A stretch of 64,000 bases of DNA from Phytoseiulus persimilis (GCA_037576195.1 CM075102.1:33848745-33912744), one strand, 5' to 3'; numbered from the stretch's first letter, positions 39,301 through 52,500 are shown. A program made the numbers and translations. The notes: generated by a model not told the origin, from the sequence alone.

Positions 39301-42300
39301 TCGAGTGAGCGGGCGGGCGATAGCTGGTCAGCCGGTCTGTCTAGAGAAAGTAGCTCGGCAGATTTTCCTCCAAATTCTGCGATGGATGGCGAACGCGGCT
39401 CTCGGACTCACGAACACAAGCCGAACATCAAGAGTCCGCAACATCGTGTCCAGTGGGGTTGGACCGCTTTTAAACAATACAATAGACTCTGGATGATTCA
39501 TCCCAAACTAACGGTCATCGACATCCTTCTCGTGTTTGCGAGCAGATCGCCATGCAAGCGAGCGAGCAAACAAGAGAGAAAGCAAAGGCTTCTGAACAAA
39601 ATAAAATCTAATGCGTCGTCCGCGCTGAGAGGGAGAACTAGGGAGTCTGACCCCGTTACAATAACTTCAGGTGGGAGCTGCTTCGGTCATTTTCGACGAT
39701 TCGACTCTGAGTTTCGGCCAGAACACGAATGATTTCTCTCGGAACCAAGAGAATCTCTTTCACAACTCATCCAGTTCGTTTCGGAGTTCCCGTCGACCTA
39801 TGCGATTCCAGAATCTCATGGGTGGGACATCGATCTGCTGCTCAAAACGGTTTTCGCGAAAGTCCTAGAGTTCCTCCATTCCTCCCGTTCCTTCGTCAGC
39901 GCAAAAAAGCAACATCGGTTTCGCGCAAATTCATAAAGACCTTCCGCTGGGAGGTACATACTCGACATTTTTTTTAATATTCATATTTCACAATCCAGCC
40001 TGAATATTATGCCTCAGTGTGTGTCGAGCTTCCAACTCGGATTGGAAGTTTTGAAACAATAGCTGCAAGCGGTTAGGGCGCTAGGATCAACACCCTCCGT
40101 TTCTGGAACGTCGTGAATGTTTCCAACGAGAGCTTCGCGATCCGCGGTAAGCCCACGAACAGCCAGGAAAGAAGCTCATTGCTCGGGGAATTCCATCAAT
40201 TTCCATCTGTCCGTTCGTTCATTGAAACTCACGGCATCCGCCACCGTCACCTTTGTTTCGGACCGCGCCAGCCACTTAGGACTCTGTGTGGTCCCGTGAC
40301 AAGATGTTTTTGATGAATAGCTTTGTACATGTTTTGTATGGTGTCAGAAGCTCGGACAACGCCTGCCGGGCTCTGGTCGAAGGAGCCCTCCTGCTTCCTC
40401 CTTCTGAGCTTTTCGTGCGTATGTCTGAATACGAGATCCTTGTGGACAGCAGCAAAGTTGGAGTACAGAGCAGGAGATCCTTTCCCGGGAAAATCGTCCT
40501 CCTCCAGGTTGGCGCTGCTGCGACCTAATGAATATATGGATAGCAAAACACAATCAAACAATGATCTTTTGTCATATCGGAGCTCGGGGAGTCTTCGATT
40601 CCGAGGGAATAATGGGCTGAATGGTGGGAGATAGGAGCAAAAGGCTTTATCCATGAGAATGGCTGCGAGAAGAGGTTGGCCCAGCCTTCAGCGGAGAGAT
40701 CGGGAGAGAAAAACCGGGCGGATGAGCGACAAACACATATGAGACTGCCAATATCTCAACGAGTTATTCCGTTAGAGTGCACAGGATTCGTCAGGATAAC
40801 GCCTTCCGCGCCACCGCGTCAACTTGAGGAGAATAGCCCCTGGTCCGCCGATCGGTGTGCGAGTCGGATTCCTCCCTCGAGCGACTCGGTTCCATCGCGT
40901 CCATCTGCCGAGCACACTATTACGAACGGACAACAGACCTCGAGGGGCCGAAGGGAAAAAAGCGGTGAAGGGTGAACGCGTGGCTCTGGAATAAACAAAT
41001 CCCGTGATCAATGCTCGGCTTCGGCGATGCTCAGTTCGAGATTTCAATCTCGTCCCGCTCGCGGCCTGGCGTAACTCAGAGTAGGCAGATCTCGGCATGG
41101 CGGAGAATTCCAGCTCGCCGGTTAAAGCTCGCTAACACGATGTTCGGTTGCCGAAAGTATGCGACGGCGGAAGCGATCATGACCTACCACGACAACGGAG
41201 ACAACAGCGACAATGACGACCACGACCGCTACAAAGACGACGACGAGGACGACGACTGTCTTCCGAAAGAATGTCTCAACACGATCAAAAAATCTGTATG
41301 ACCGATACGGTCTCCGCTGTGTAGCAAGATGTTGGACTCCAGTGTTGCTACGTCCGGCAATGGCTCTTTCTTCCTCAGGAAATGACCGCGGGGTCCGTCG
41401 GCTCGTCTTGTCAGTAGTCATACGCGGCCAGGTCCGCCTTTCGAGCTGCCACAAGCGATCGGACTAACCTTCCGCGCCCGCGGGTCGGCGTCGCAGACAG
41501 GTCTGCTGTTGAGATTTCGGAGAACACCTGACCGCTGGCTGGACGCGTAAGATGGATGAGTTTCGAACGGAGGAAAAAAAAACACTCTTGATGTCCATTC
41601 AGATTATTAAACGCACGCGGTTTCTCCGAGCCGCAGTTCGTAACCGACGATCCCGACGCTCTCTTCCGTCGGCAGTTCGGGGCCTACTCAGTTCATTCTG
41701 CTCCTGCATATAGATCAGTAGAGCGGAAAAAAACTCAGGAGAACCCCATGGATGCTTTTACTTCAACTCGAATGAAGTTCCTCGTAGTGAGACGCGGAGT
41801 GAATCTCTCTCCTGACAGTACACTGGATTCCACTTTCCGAAGCTTGAGAAGCTCAGAGCAATCACATCGCGCTCAGATCGCACGATTTACGGCCGTTTTG
41901 GGGAATCCACCAATTCGCCGTCGTGAAATTCGCCGTCGCTGTGATTTGTCTCCTCATTGATTGCGGTTCGTTATTCATTCCATCGCGGGCAAGCACGCCC
42001 CCAATTCATTGCGATTATTAGAATGATTTCCATCGATGATCTCCCATAATGATCCAGCGAGAGCCCATTAACTTGATAATATTATGTCTGTGATTCTCTG
42101 CATGGGAGGTGTAGGGATCTCGCTCCGCGGCGACGCTCGTCCCTCGGGTTGCGATCGAGTGTGGGGCGAACATCTCTGCGTGTTGTTGTTGAATCGCCTA
42201 TTTTGTTAATTTTTCGGCTATTTTAGGAAGCCACGAACACGAGCAGGTTGGGTAAAGCTGAGCAGAACGCGATCGGGACGACGGAACGGGCAGGTAGTCT

Positions 42301-43160
42301 GAGTGGTTTTGTCGTGGAAAGTTGCGTCGAAAGACTTCTTGTTCCGACCAATCTCTCCGCTGGGCTCTATTTGTGGACTGTGGCACAAACTTCGACGGTC
42401 GGGCACTCCATCAGCGACATTCTGGTGATCTTTTCCGCCCGGAACGGGAGTCCCAGGATTCCGCGTTTGTTAACGGGAATATCTGCAGGTGACCCGGGCA
42501 AAAAACCGAAATAATCCACCTCTGTCATGGCCGAAAACATTCATGGACGATACGTGGTCTGGGCACAGAAAACAGATCTCTATCGAGCTCTGCTTTGTTC
42601 TTGGAAGCATTGTCCTTTTATCGGAAATCTGCGGCTCGTTCAAAGCGTGCTGGAGTTCCGATAGAGGAAAACAATCTGTTTGTTCAAAGTTACTCCCAAA
42701 ACGCGCAATACTTTGCACAAAGCTCGCTCGATCAGGGCAGCCGCATCGGATTCCATCCAGCCGAACCTGGCCGACGCAAGGGGTATGAGCGTGGTGAGCG
42801 ACGGACTTCTTTGGTCTACAATCTATCACTACCGAGGGGGGATCGATACGCGGGCCTGTGATGAGTTAAGGGAACGGATCCCACCGAGTTCCCATAATAT
42901 ACACGGGACTGTCCTCCGCCATCGGAGCCATCAACTGCACTGAGCGAACCTCTCCCAAACGGACTCCTTCACTTTTCGGTTCTGGAGTATCGGAGGAACA
43001 TCTTCATTTCTGGATTAACTCGAAATTGGTCTTTCTCTTCCGATATGCAGGCATTCCCAGATAGGAGATATTGATCAGCGGGATCGGAGGTCTCGAGCCG
43101 CGCTACCAAACCGAGACGGAGTTTGAGAATTCCAAGAGAAGATAGAAACATTCTTCATAG
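33339..43160. other. Long interval without a supported gene
   Basis: Almost 10 kb in which I cannot defend any gene. There are protein-like pieces (for example around 35893-36234 on plus, 37102-37464 on minus and 40286-40528 on plus) but no domain, partner exon or start context. A GGCC tetranucleotide run lies at about 38219-38246 and an imperfect GAC run coding Asp-rich peptide at about 41195-41262. Likely intergenic or large-intron DNA. Confidence 0.4.
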
Positions 43161-43307
43161 GTCGGAGTCGTTGGCGTGTGCGAGGAAGCAAAGAAAAAAG
43201 TCGACGCTCGTGTAGCACGCGCTCGTGCCAAGGAAAAAGGTCCCAACGAGACCTTCCCCGATTGGCAGACTGTTAAGGACCGCCTCGTAGGAGGTCCCGA
43301 ACGATAG
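43161..43307 (+). CDS. Orphan terminal exon, uncharacterised
   Basis: A TTCTTCATAG acceptor is followed by 48 codons and a TAG at 43305-43307. The TAG of the acceptor would stop the frame if it were not spliced, so the exon has to start at 43161. The peptide is a charged helix (CEEAKKKVDARVARARAKEK) followed by a compact tail, ETFPDWQTVKDRLVGGPER. Codon choice looks like the confident genes here. I do not recognise the family, and upstream exons were not found. It may be the end of a gene whose other exons lie in the quiet region to the left. Confidence 0.35.
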   Translation, partial: VGVVGVCEEAKKKVDARVARARAKEKGPNETFPDWQTVKDRLVGGPER

Positions 43308-46300
43308 CAACAAATCTCGCTCCGGTCCCTTGGGCCGGCTACGGAGCCCGTGGCTCAGGCACCTTCGTGAATGTCGAGTTCGCAGATTCCTGCCAACCGC
43401 GTTCGGAGAAATACATTTACCTTTCTATCTGCCTACCTCGAGCTACTGGTCAGCTGCCCACAACTGAGTTCTGTCAAGTCGGCAGAAGTCACGTACCGTG
43501 CAACGAAAATCACCTGATACATTGTTTCCCGATCCCGAGGAAGGTGAGTTGATCCTGACATCCTTGGTATTGAGATGACAGTTCGCCGTAGGGAGCGAGG
43601 GCGACCTGTCCACAGCGAGAAACCTCTGGAGCTCCATAGTTGAGTGCCGAACGATTTTCGCGATGACGGAATGAATTAACGCCGTAAACTTTTCTCACCA
43701 CTCTCGAATTACTCCTGCGCCGCTGCGGTGGAATGTCCAATTTTGCTCGATTCAATGCAAGGGGAGGGTCGAGTTTGTACAACCCTCGCAGCTTTCCAGT
43801 GATAGGATTACTTGGATCAAGGTCATCTGTGAAAGTGAATAATGGTCATCCCATCATATGGGCCTTTTTTTATTTTTGAGTCCTGGTCTCTCCATATGGA
43901 GATCCTGGATTCAGCGAGCGAGCCGAGTTCGTTTTCCGAACTCACATATGGAAATTACACGTGGTCGTTTTGTTATTTGGAGCCAGATGAGCTCGGGGAA
44001 CATATGAATCTAGACAACAGGGCTACTGGACAAAGCACAGTCCATTCGATAGCATCTTTTGCGAACTATCGGCGCACGCCTTGCTGTCGGGGAAGTTTTC
44101 CCTTGGCACCCGGTAATAATGTAAAGTGTAAGAAAATGTAAGGAGTAGTCAGGTTTCGCTCAATGCTTCGCTCGACAATATCTGAAGAGAAACTAGCGAT
44201 TGCAACCGAGACGGATCCCTTGTCACACCACGATGAGGCGATGAAACAGGAGTTTCCACTGCAACCCTGGCGGCGGGTTTTTATCGACAAAGTTACGAAG
44301 CATCCTCTAGATTTTCGTGAGCCATGTACATATGGGCTGAGAGCTGACTCAAATTCCTCGTCACTTGCGCCTTAACGCAGGTTCGAAAATGGAATAATAC
44401 GTGCTACAACTTATGAGCTTTTATGAGTAATAGCGTTCTGCTACGCAGCCAAAATTACGCTCCGATTCAGTTGATACCCGATTCCTTGTCCGAGGAGTAG
44501 AACGGGTGGAGGACAGCGTAAGATCATGAGATCGGAGAAAGGTTTCTCCAACTAGCGCAAATCATGGCTGATCGGTTTCGAATTGAAAGTTCTCGTGAAC
44601 CATGCTCTATTCAGCAGGAAAATGTCCGGAGGTATCGAAGTTAACCTTGTCAGCTCTGGCCATCTTGGGTTCCTCGAGTGATGACGAATGTTAACGAGAA
44701 GCAATTCCACAGGAGGCAATCCTGGGCACTATTGCGAACCGCCTCTATCGGAAGTCAGGGTTAGGTGGGAAACCGAGATCACACGGACCGGTTACGCTAA
44801 GTCCTCCGATTGTTTCGATGGAGCTAGGGATCATTGGAAAAATCGCGAACCGTAAGGATTCGGGATGTGGTTGGGGCATGTTCGGAGGTATGCGAGAGAC
44901 CAGAGAGTCAGAACATGGTCTTCATGTCGAATAGTGTGGAACTCATGGAAGGCTGGGCACAGGTGAAGAATTCCTCGTCATCTACAGAGAAAGATCGGAA
45001 TAACAAAGCACAGGCGATCAAGTTGTATCCGGTCAATCGGTTTGTAACATCGACCGGATGTCAACTTCCGAGCGGATCTGTGCTCTAAAACTGTTCTTTG
45101 TCTGGGTCGATTCCCTGGGTCCGTTGAAGGGTTAGTGGGTGAAGCGAAACTCGGACGACCTGGACCTCGAAGGACGCGCGAGAGAAATCAATCCAGAACC
45201 ACGCCGGTGGGCACCGTCGCTGAGCAACACTTACGAGGGCGTTGCTATCCGTTGCTCTGGTTTAGGGGACTGCTCCAAGCGAGAGATCTTCTATCGCCAT
45301 GCCGTGCGACGTGACGGGGCTCGGACCCGCTCAGTATCCGATGACCTCAGATCGGCTCATGCAGGAGGTCATCGATCCCTGGATTTCTCGCAGAGCTCCT
45401 GGATATAACACGTTTATCGCCGATAATCACTTTCCGAAGCCAATCGGGCGGGCCCTGAGACGATACGACGCGTCGGTTACGATCGTGCCTGTATGCAAAT
45501 CCATGCCAAGAGGAATCAGAGCAAGTTTTGCTTTCTCTTTCACTAGGCCCGATATTGCATCTGCCGCTTGTAGTTCGGTCATCTGCAGCTGGTGCCGTGG
45601 TCTCGAACGGTTCTACTCCAAAAGACGAGACTGAAGAGCCTCTGCACGAGTCAAACCCGTTAGCTCTCTAACCCTGGTCGCGCGATCTTGGTAGAAGCTG
45701 AGTGTGTGAGTGAAAGAGTTTTGTGTTGTATAAGCCCGTCTGGTGTCTCCAGATGTCCACACTTTCACCCTGCGGGGGTTCGGACGAGCGAACTGGCTAG
45801 CTGACTGACTGACTGACCGACCGAGCGACCGACCAACCATCCTACCAGAAGGTCGTTCGATCTCTACGACCGCCAGACTGACGAAAAAACCCGTTCAAGA
45901 CAATATGGTTCAAGCAGCAGCAAAGAGTTCAAAGAGGCAGAGAGGCCTGTGGCGCGTGGATTTCTAGATCATGTCTTTCAAACTCGCAGCACGAAAACGA
46001 GTGAGAGCGAGCGAATGTCCGACAGAACGAGTCTCTTCTTGGTTCGGCTCACAGGATCCAGAGGATTGACTGAAAATGACTACGTTCTATCTCAGAACCG
46101 CCACTTGACTGGGTCGGCATAGTTGAAGACCTCAACTCCTTCAACGAATCAGCAGCGATTTCAACGAAACAAACGAAAACAGGGGAGAACGGATTCATCG
46201 ATCGTTCAGAGTCTAATCATTGGATCAATTAGGAGCCGGAGCTGTTCATGCATTCCACTGTGGAACATTCGACTGCAGTCTCCAGGAGCAAAGGATCTCG

Positions 46301-47329
46301 ATCTCGGGGGATGTTTCGATGCATTTTTAGCGAGAATTTCCGACTCCGCTGTTTCGCATAATGAAGCGCTCACGGAGAATTCCTTGAGGAAAGAGCCGGC
46401 ACGTACTCACGGAGAAAGCGCATGAGGAACACGATCCCGTCCCGGGGATTCTGAGAGGACAGTACGGCCATTCACATACTCTTCAGGGGTCTTGTCACGA
46501 TACGCTGATTGGTGGGAGGCGGCTCGAGTCAACCCTCTCATCAGCTCGTATAAAGAGTACCTACCCTACAGTAGTATGCTCTCAGATGCAAGCTAACCCG
46601 TTCTTGAGGACCGCTCCGACTCGGATCTTCATACGATCAGTTCGTGCATGGATACATCCTGTGAAGACGATTCCCGTTTGCATTGAGGGTGGCTGCCTGC
46701 AAGCTGGGTAGTGCTCCGATCCATTCAGCCCTGACTTACACATCGAGGGTGGAGTGGAGAATCATCGGTTAGTGAGCTTTGATCGATGGAACTCGCAATG
46801 ACAAAACAATCGAGGATTTTTATAGTGCCTGTTCCTGTTCGACACTCCGTCACTCCTACTGCTTCTCATACATGTCAAACAATGGGGCATGTTGCGCTGC
46901 CCAGCAGAGCGCTAAATGACATTTCGTGAAGTGGTTTGCGTTTCCAATCGATGCAATCATTCGACTGGTGGTTGCGCTTAGCGCGTGGAAACTGTGCCAC
47001 AGTTTTGAGTGTTTTATCTTGGGAGCGCGCTCATGTCCCACCGGAAGCGCTCATATCTTCGAACATAGATCTCAGCCTCTGGAAGGAGTGTTACTCTTAT
47101 CTCCTGATCGGCTGCAGACGATAGCCGCGTCGCCGACAGGATTTGATGAGCAGTGCATGAACTGGCGATCCGAAGGCTCTTTTCCGGTCTCGGACAATGT
47201 CCGTTCTCGGCGGATTCTCCCAGCACTGGGGTTACACCTGTCGATCCCGTCCTTAATTTTCGATTTCTTTCCCAGGGAGACATGATCTCTTCTTGAAGTA
47301 ACATGAGAATCTTCCTTGCTCTTCCACAG
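43308..47329. other. Upstream flank or intron of hunchback, no supported gene
   Basis: Contains a CTGA/CCGA tetranucleotide tract at about 45796-45832. A frame at 45299-45634 resembles no family strongly. Upstream exons and promoter of hunchback are expected here; the acceptor before 47330 shows that at least one exon lies to the left, but I could not place it. Confidence 0.4.
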
Positions 47330-48123
47330 AGACCGAATCATGTCAGATGCGAGCTCATCACTTGCCACAATTTGGAAACCGGGAGGCATTCCGTCGCTGT
47401 ACTCGCTCGCGCACTACCTGAACCAAGACGAGCGTGCCGTCGCCCTCGTGCACAAATGCAATCTCTGCGGCGCCGAGTACAACGACGAATCCGACTACAA
47501 AACCCATCTGACAACGCATTTCGACCATCGGTGTCCTTACTGCCGACTACGTGTCAAAGACGGAAGGCAGGCTGAAACGGCACGTCAAGGACCTCCACGA
47601 CCCGCCCGGCACGGCGGCGGACTCGACCATGGCGGAGTCCGACTTCTGAGAGTGACGACAGCTCCAGCCGAACCAGAACCGAAGCAGGAGTCGGGCGTGA
47701 CAGACCGCGGGTCTGCAAATGCAAGCATTGCGGATTCACCAGCGGGACGCGCGAGGAGTTCTGGGAGCACGCGAAAAGCCACATACGAGACGGGAAAAGG
47801 CCTCGAGTGCCCGCAGTGCCCTTTCGTCACCGAATACAAGCACACATCCGAGTACCATCTCCGCAACCACTTCGTTCGAAACATTCAACATGCCATAAGT
47901 GCAACTATAGCTGCGTGAACAAGTCCATGTTAAAACTCCCATCTGAAGTCGCACTCACAACGTCTACCAGATACCGCTGCGAGGACTGCCACTATGCGAC
48001 CAAGTACTGCCATAGTCTCAAGCTGCACCTCCGTAAATACAACCACCGGCCTGCAACTGTGTTGAATCCGGATGGGACCCCGAATCCGTATCCGATAATC
48101 GACGTGTACGGCACTCGACGAGG
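47330..48123 (+). CDS. Hunchback zinc-finger transcription factor (exon cut by gap)
   Basis: An exon opens after a TTCCACAG acceptor (47328-47329), with an in-frame ATG at 47340. C2H2 fingers appear in hunchback order: CNLCG...HLTTH, CPYCR...[16 protein letters not shown]...[17 protein letters not shown]...[19 protein letters not shown] and [23 protein letters not shown]. The hunchback-specific box [14 protein letters not shown] then [10 protein letters not shown] runs up to the gap. Hunchback is a nuclear DNA-binding repressor/activator of axial patterning and neuroblast timing. The homology is spread over three frames by single-base shifts near 47564, 47644, 47798 and 47876, plus extra bases near 47931-47966, while amino acids stay conserved. 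This looks like base-call error beside a gap, not decay. The C-terminal finger pair is not seen after the gap. Confidence 0.93.
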
Positions 48124-48504
48124 NNNNNNNNNNNNNNNNNNNNNNNNNNNNNNNNNNNNNNNNNNNNNNNNNNNNNNNNNNNNNNNNNNNNNNNNNNNNN
48201 NNNNNNNNNNNNNNNNNNNNNNNNNNNNNNNNNNNNNNNNNNNNNNNNNNNNNNNNNNNNNNNNNNNNNNNNNNNNNNNNNNNNNNNNNNNNNNNNNNNN
48301 NNNNNNNNNNNNNNNNNNNNNNNNNNNNNNNNNNNNNNNNNNNNNNNNNNNNNNNNNNNNNNNNNNNNNNNNNNNNNNNNNNNNNNNNNNNNNNNNNNNN
48401 NNNNNNNNNNNNNNNNNNNNNNNNNNNNNNNNNNNNNNNNNNNNNNNNNNNNNNNNNNNNNNNNNNNNNNNNNNNNNNNNNNNNNNNNNNNNNNNNNNNN
48501 NNNN
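48124..48504. other. Assembly gap (381 N)
   Basis: A run of n inside the hunchback coding exon. The true missing length is unknown. The bases to its right (48505 onward) do not continue recognisable hunchback sequence. Confidence 0.99.
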
Positions 48505-49136
48505 CGCATGCCGGATCAAGGTACATCTCCCTGGCCGCATGAATCTCTTCGGGAAACGGAGAAAAATAGGCAAAAGGTGTTCGTCCACCTGACTTCGAAT
48601 ACTCGAATGGCCGTCGTGATGAGTTCCATTCCGCGCCGTAAATCAAGTCGCTCGTCCGTATGAATCAGCTGAAAACGGAGAGCACGCAGATCGATTAGTC
48701 CCGATATAATTGTTCTCCTGAACATTGACAGTCAGTAGAACTGTTCCGTTTCAGAGAATGAGCTAGATCTGTACTGCAGTGGCGAGACACTGCGACGATA
48801 TCCGAAACATGTCATCGTAACGTCGACTACGAGACCTCGAGATTTTATTCCAGCACGCTCGTGTCAGTCGCCTGGATTCGTGCATCTGTCCCCAGGAGTT
48901 CTGAGCGAAGAGTTGAAAGCCAGAAGTAGAACTCCGAAAAACTTTGTGGCGGGAGCGGGTGAGCGCTCGCATAACACTGGTAGGGCTTCGTCGATGCTCC
49001 GACAACTGGATTCATGTATCAACGCGAGCGCTGCTCGACGACATTCTACTGGAACGTCGCTCGCGGCATCCAAAAAGTGGGCTTCGGATGTTGATTTTCT
49101 CCAGGTTCCTTCCTCGGGTGGGAATCAGTAAGTTGG
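48505..49136. other. No supported gene right of the gap
   Basis: Frames are short and overlapping. The C-terminal Ikaros-like finger pair expected of hunchback is not found here. Confidence 0.4.
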
Positions 49137-49515
49137 GTGTCGTGGCTTGGAGGAGACCGCAGTCCTGATTCGGGCGTTGCTCGCATTGAACCTACCCTAG
49201 GAAACCGTGAAGTTGACGTAGCCGAAACGGGTCAAGCCGAATTCCACAGGATGATGGCGTTTGTTAGCTCAGCATCTTCCGCCCTCCAGACGTTGCAACA
49301 GCGAGTTGGAAGCAGAAATGGAACGCGGTCACATTGGCATTCGTTCGTTTGAAACAGTCAAGGAGCTTGTGAAGTCGTTCGAAGACAAACAGATCGATGG
49401 CGTAAACAAAGACGTGATTCATGCCTGGAGTACTTCTTGTATGGTGCTTCTCACGCAAGGGCACAGTCAGCCTAACTCAGTTTTAGACTTCCAAACGCAA
49501 CTCAAACATGTTTGA
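49137..49515 (+). CDS. Possible exon of an uncharacterised helical protein, with a frameshift
   Basis: Two overlapping frames look like one protein. The first ends VDVAETGQAEFHRMMAF then SSASSALQTLQQ, and the second continues ELEAEMERGHIGIRSFE, ELVKSFEDKQIDGVNKDVI and stops after FQTQLKHV at 49513-49515. The switch falls near 49305, in GCAACAGCGAGTTGG. The sequence is helical and polar with natural composition, but I do not recognise a family. The start is unknown; the first frame may begin after an acceptor (CTACCCTAG or TTCCACAG). It could also be a chance pair. Confidence 0.3.
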
Positions 49516-52500
49516 GCAACTCCTTAAAGAACCGCTTCCGGCTATATGGGTTTTAATACAACATACGAACTTGGAATCAATCGGCCATCTGACAGAGTCA
49601 TCGCTTTTAACTTTGAACTACGTATCTGTCTTTTTGAAGTTCCAGAAGCGATCCAGGAGTTCTGTGAGGGGCCATGATTGCGGTGGTGGAGCTGGTTCGG
49701 ATTTGCGGCATACGGCCTCTTCCGACGTTTTCGTTGTGAAAGTGACCTATTAGTGCGTGGTAGTCATTCGTGGTCGGGTATTCCACCGCGAGATAATGTT
49801 GGTGAGTTCGTGGAGCACACGGGACGCCTCAAGCTGTCGCCGATACGCAAGGGCCCCGACAGCCTTTGTGTTCCTGACGCTCCGCGTTCGAAGCAGAAAT
49901 CGTTCCGGATGGGAATCAGACGCCTCATCTATACCGAGAGAGAAACCGTCGCACTAGCAGGGATAGACATCGTCTGCGGAAAGTCAGCTCGGAGAGGCAG
50001 GTGGGTTTGTGGTCAGGGGGATCATCCAGAGTGTCGGTTCAGGGGTGTGAAAATGATCTTTGTTCGCTCCCTCTGGTAATGCCCGCCGCTTGTGTCAAAA
50101 CCTTCAAAAGCCTTTCGCTGAGGGATCGTTCGAGATTCCGTCTTCCTCGAGGTCGTTCGGGAGCGAGTTGGTTCGATTTTCGGAGGAACTGACATTTTAT
50201 TCCTGATCCAAGAGTAAGCTCAGTGGATCTGACGAAAAAGTTCTCGAACTTTGTCACATCATTTCGAAGGAGAACAGAACCCTTCTCTGGGAACTTTTCG
50301 GGAAAAGCACCCTCAGGCGATAAGCTTAAAATCGGCAAATTATGGTGAAGCATCATAGGCTAAGATAATGGGAGCTTCTCAAACATCCACCCTGTATTCT
50401 AGCATTCCTCGATAATCTGATATCCAGCATACCATAATGAGTAGCCTGATTCGGAGACTGGGATCGGAGTCGTTGAAGTCGTTACTTTCCACGAACCCGC
50501 TTGTTTTGACCGGAGCGTGGGAACAGAATAATGCTCACTTTTTTCACGTTCTGTGACAGGAGTGCTTCCGAGGGGGTTGCAGCGGAACTGATTCGAAGAC
50601 GGGATCGTTTTTGTCCAACTCTCTGCTACTCACCGTAATGGAGAAACACCGGAGTGGATACGAAGTTGATATTCATTCATCACGGATGTAAACGGGCGCC
50701 GAACTCGCCAGTCACGACTTTTTTTGGATACCCTCCTTCCCAGCGAACGCGTGAATATGCTCCATCTGGATCATTATTCATGAGAGATATTATCACCAAA
50801 TATGAACAGGGGGTCTTTTCCCCGAGCCGATGCAAATTAAGGCTTCAGCTGCAAAAAGTCGAGGGCCTGTGACACGACGTTTCCTTACGATCATATTCAT
50901 CCCATTTTAGCCGCTCCGAAGGCAGTGACAGCAAAAAGGCACTGCTGCTGGAACCAACGTCGAGGGTTCGGAGGGGATCGAGTCGCAGCTGACATGCACA
51001 GCATTGTCAAATACAGTCAGGCCTCGACCTGAGTCGTTTCTGAGGAATGCAAAAACGACGTGAATCGAGGCTCTGCTGCACATGATGCGTTTTCGCGCAT
51101 ATTCTGATCGTGTGGCAGAAACGTCGCGTGAAGGTTGGGAACGAACAAAATTCTCATTCTTGTCTACGTTCTGAAGAGTTATTCTCCTTCTCTGATGTCA
51201 TCCCCCTTGCCCTGTAATTTCCCTTTGGGCGCTTTCGGAGGCAGAACTCAAAAAACCATAGACCCACATCAAACCGCGGCTGCATCGAGAGCGGCTCTCA
51301 TGGTTCAAGCAACAGCAGTCCTATGGCTACCTCTAGGACACGAACGAACACAGCTTCCGAAACGGAAGCACAGACGAGATGAGAACACCGACTCAGATCA
51401 GAACCATGTGAGAAAGATCCGGTGAAGGATAAAAGTAAGGTATCTTGAATGGCTGGCAACGAGGATGCGAAGCAGAGTTCTACGGAAAATGAACATTCTC
51501 ATGCGTAATCATAAACTATCACACTTCGCAGATTCTGTCCGGCCTCGGAGAACATCAGGCCTTCGGTCTTCGCTCGCCCGTGTGCACTGCGCTAACGCGG
51601 TCAAGAACAGCATGAGTCACATCATCCTTAGAACACAGGCTTCCAGATACCAAGTAGACTATGTAGATGACGACCGAGAGCGTGGCGGAGCCAGTGAAAG
51701 AAATGATCGGTAACAGTGAGAGTGAGAAATGCAGGGATATCAGCAAAACCGGAAGGATACCTTCACTCGGAAAGAAGTGCCGGGGACGGGCAACTCCTCC
51801 GATTCACAAGAGATACGACCGGTCAATAGCGCTTTGAAGGGCAGATAGGTGATGAGTAAGGGCTGATAAGGATGAGTAAGGAAAATAGAAGATAGAGGGA
51901 CGCTAGCGCAAACATGGCTGCCGACAGAGCGGATTCCATGCAGTTCCCGGCCGCCGAACAGCAGATGGAAGTGTGTTCCAGAGGAATCACCGAAGTGCCA
52001 GAGCAATGGATACGAGTATCGGGGCGAGAGGTTACGTGCTGCGATTCCATGGAATACGGAGATAGAGCGAAATGACGGGGTTTTAAAATCGTTCCCGTTC
52101 CGAATATATCTGCAGACTGTGTAGGTGGGAAGACGTATTCTCATGCGTGCTCCGTCTGGAGTCAATAGAGCGGGGAGCTCGAGTGGGGCCTGCGGAATCG
52201 GGTCCTTTTTTGTTCTCTTCGGGAGCAAAATTAAAAAACTCCGGGTTGGTAGTATAACATACTACCGTTAAAACCCAGAGTATCTGCTGTGAGCCCTCGG
52301 TGAGGTGACCTGCGCACGGGGCATGATCTTTTTTTCAAACTCGGAGGGCGATGTCTGGAGCAATTATCGAGATCTTATGCAGTTCGTTCGGCCACTCTCA
52401 TGCGAGCAGAGAGTACGAAATTTCTGACCGAAACTCTGAGATCTCTAGCACGAGATCAACGAATTCTCACTGCTCGAGCAGAAACCTCGTTGTAGGATCA

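Noticed and set aside
45299-45634. Peptide with FIADNHFPKPIGRAL, considered as a piggyBac-type transposase piece
   Set aside because: The similarity is short and lacks the conserved Asp/Trp context and TTAA-bounded ends.
47330-48123. Hunchback as a decayed pseudogene
   Set aside because: Finger residues and the NPDGTPNP box are conserved through every frame change, and the shifts cluster beside a gap, which fits sequence error better.
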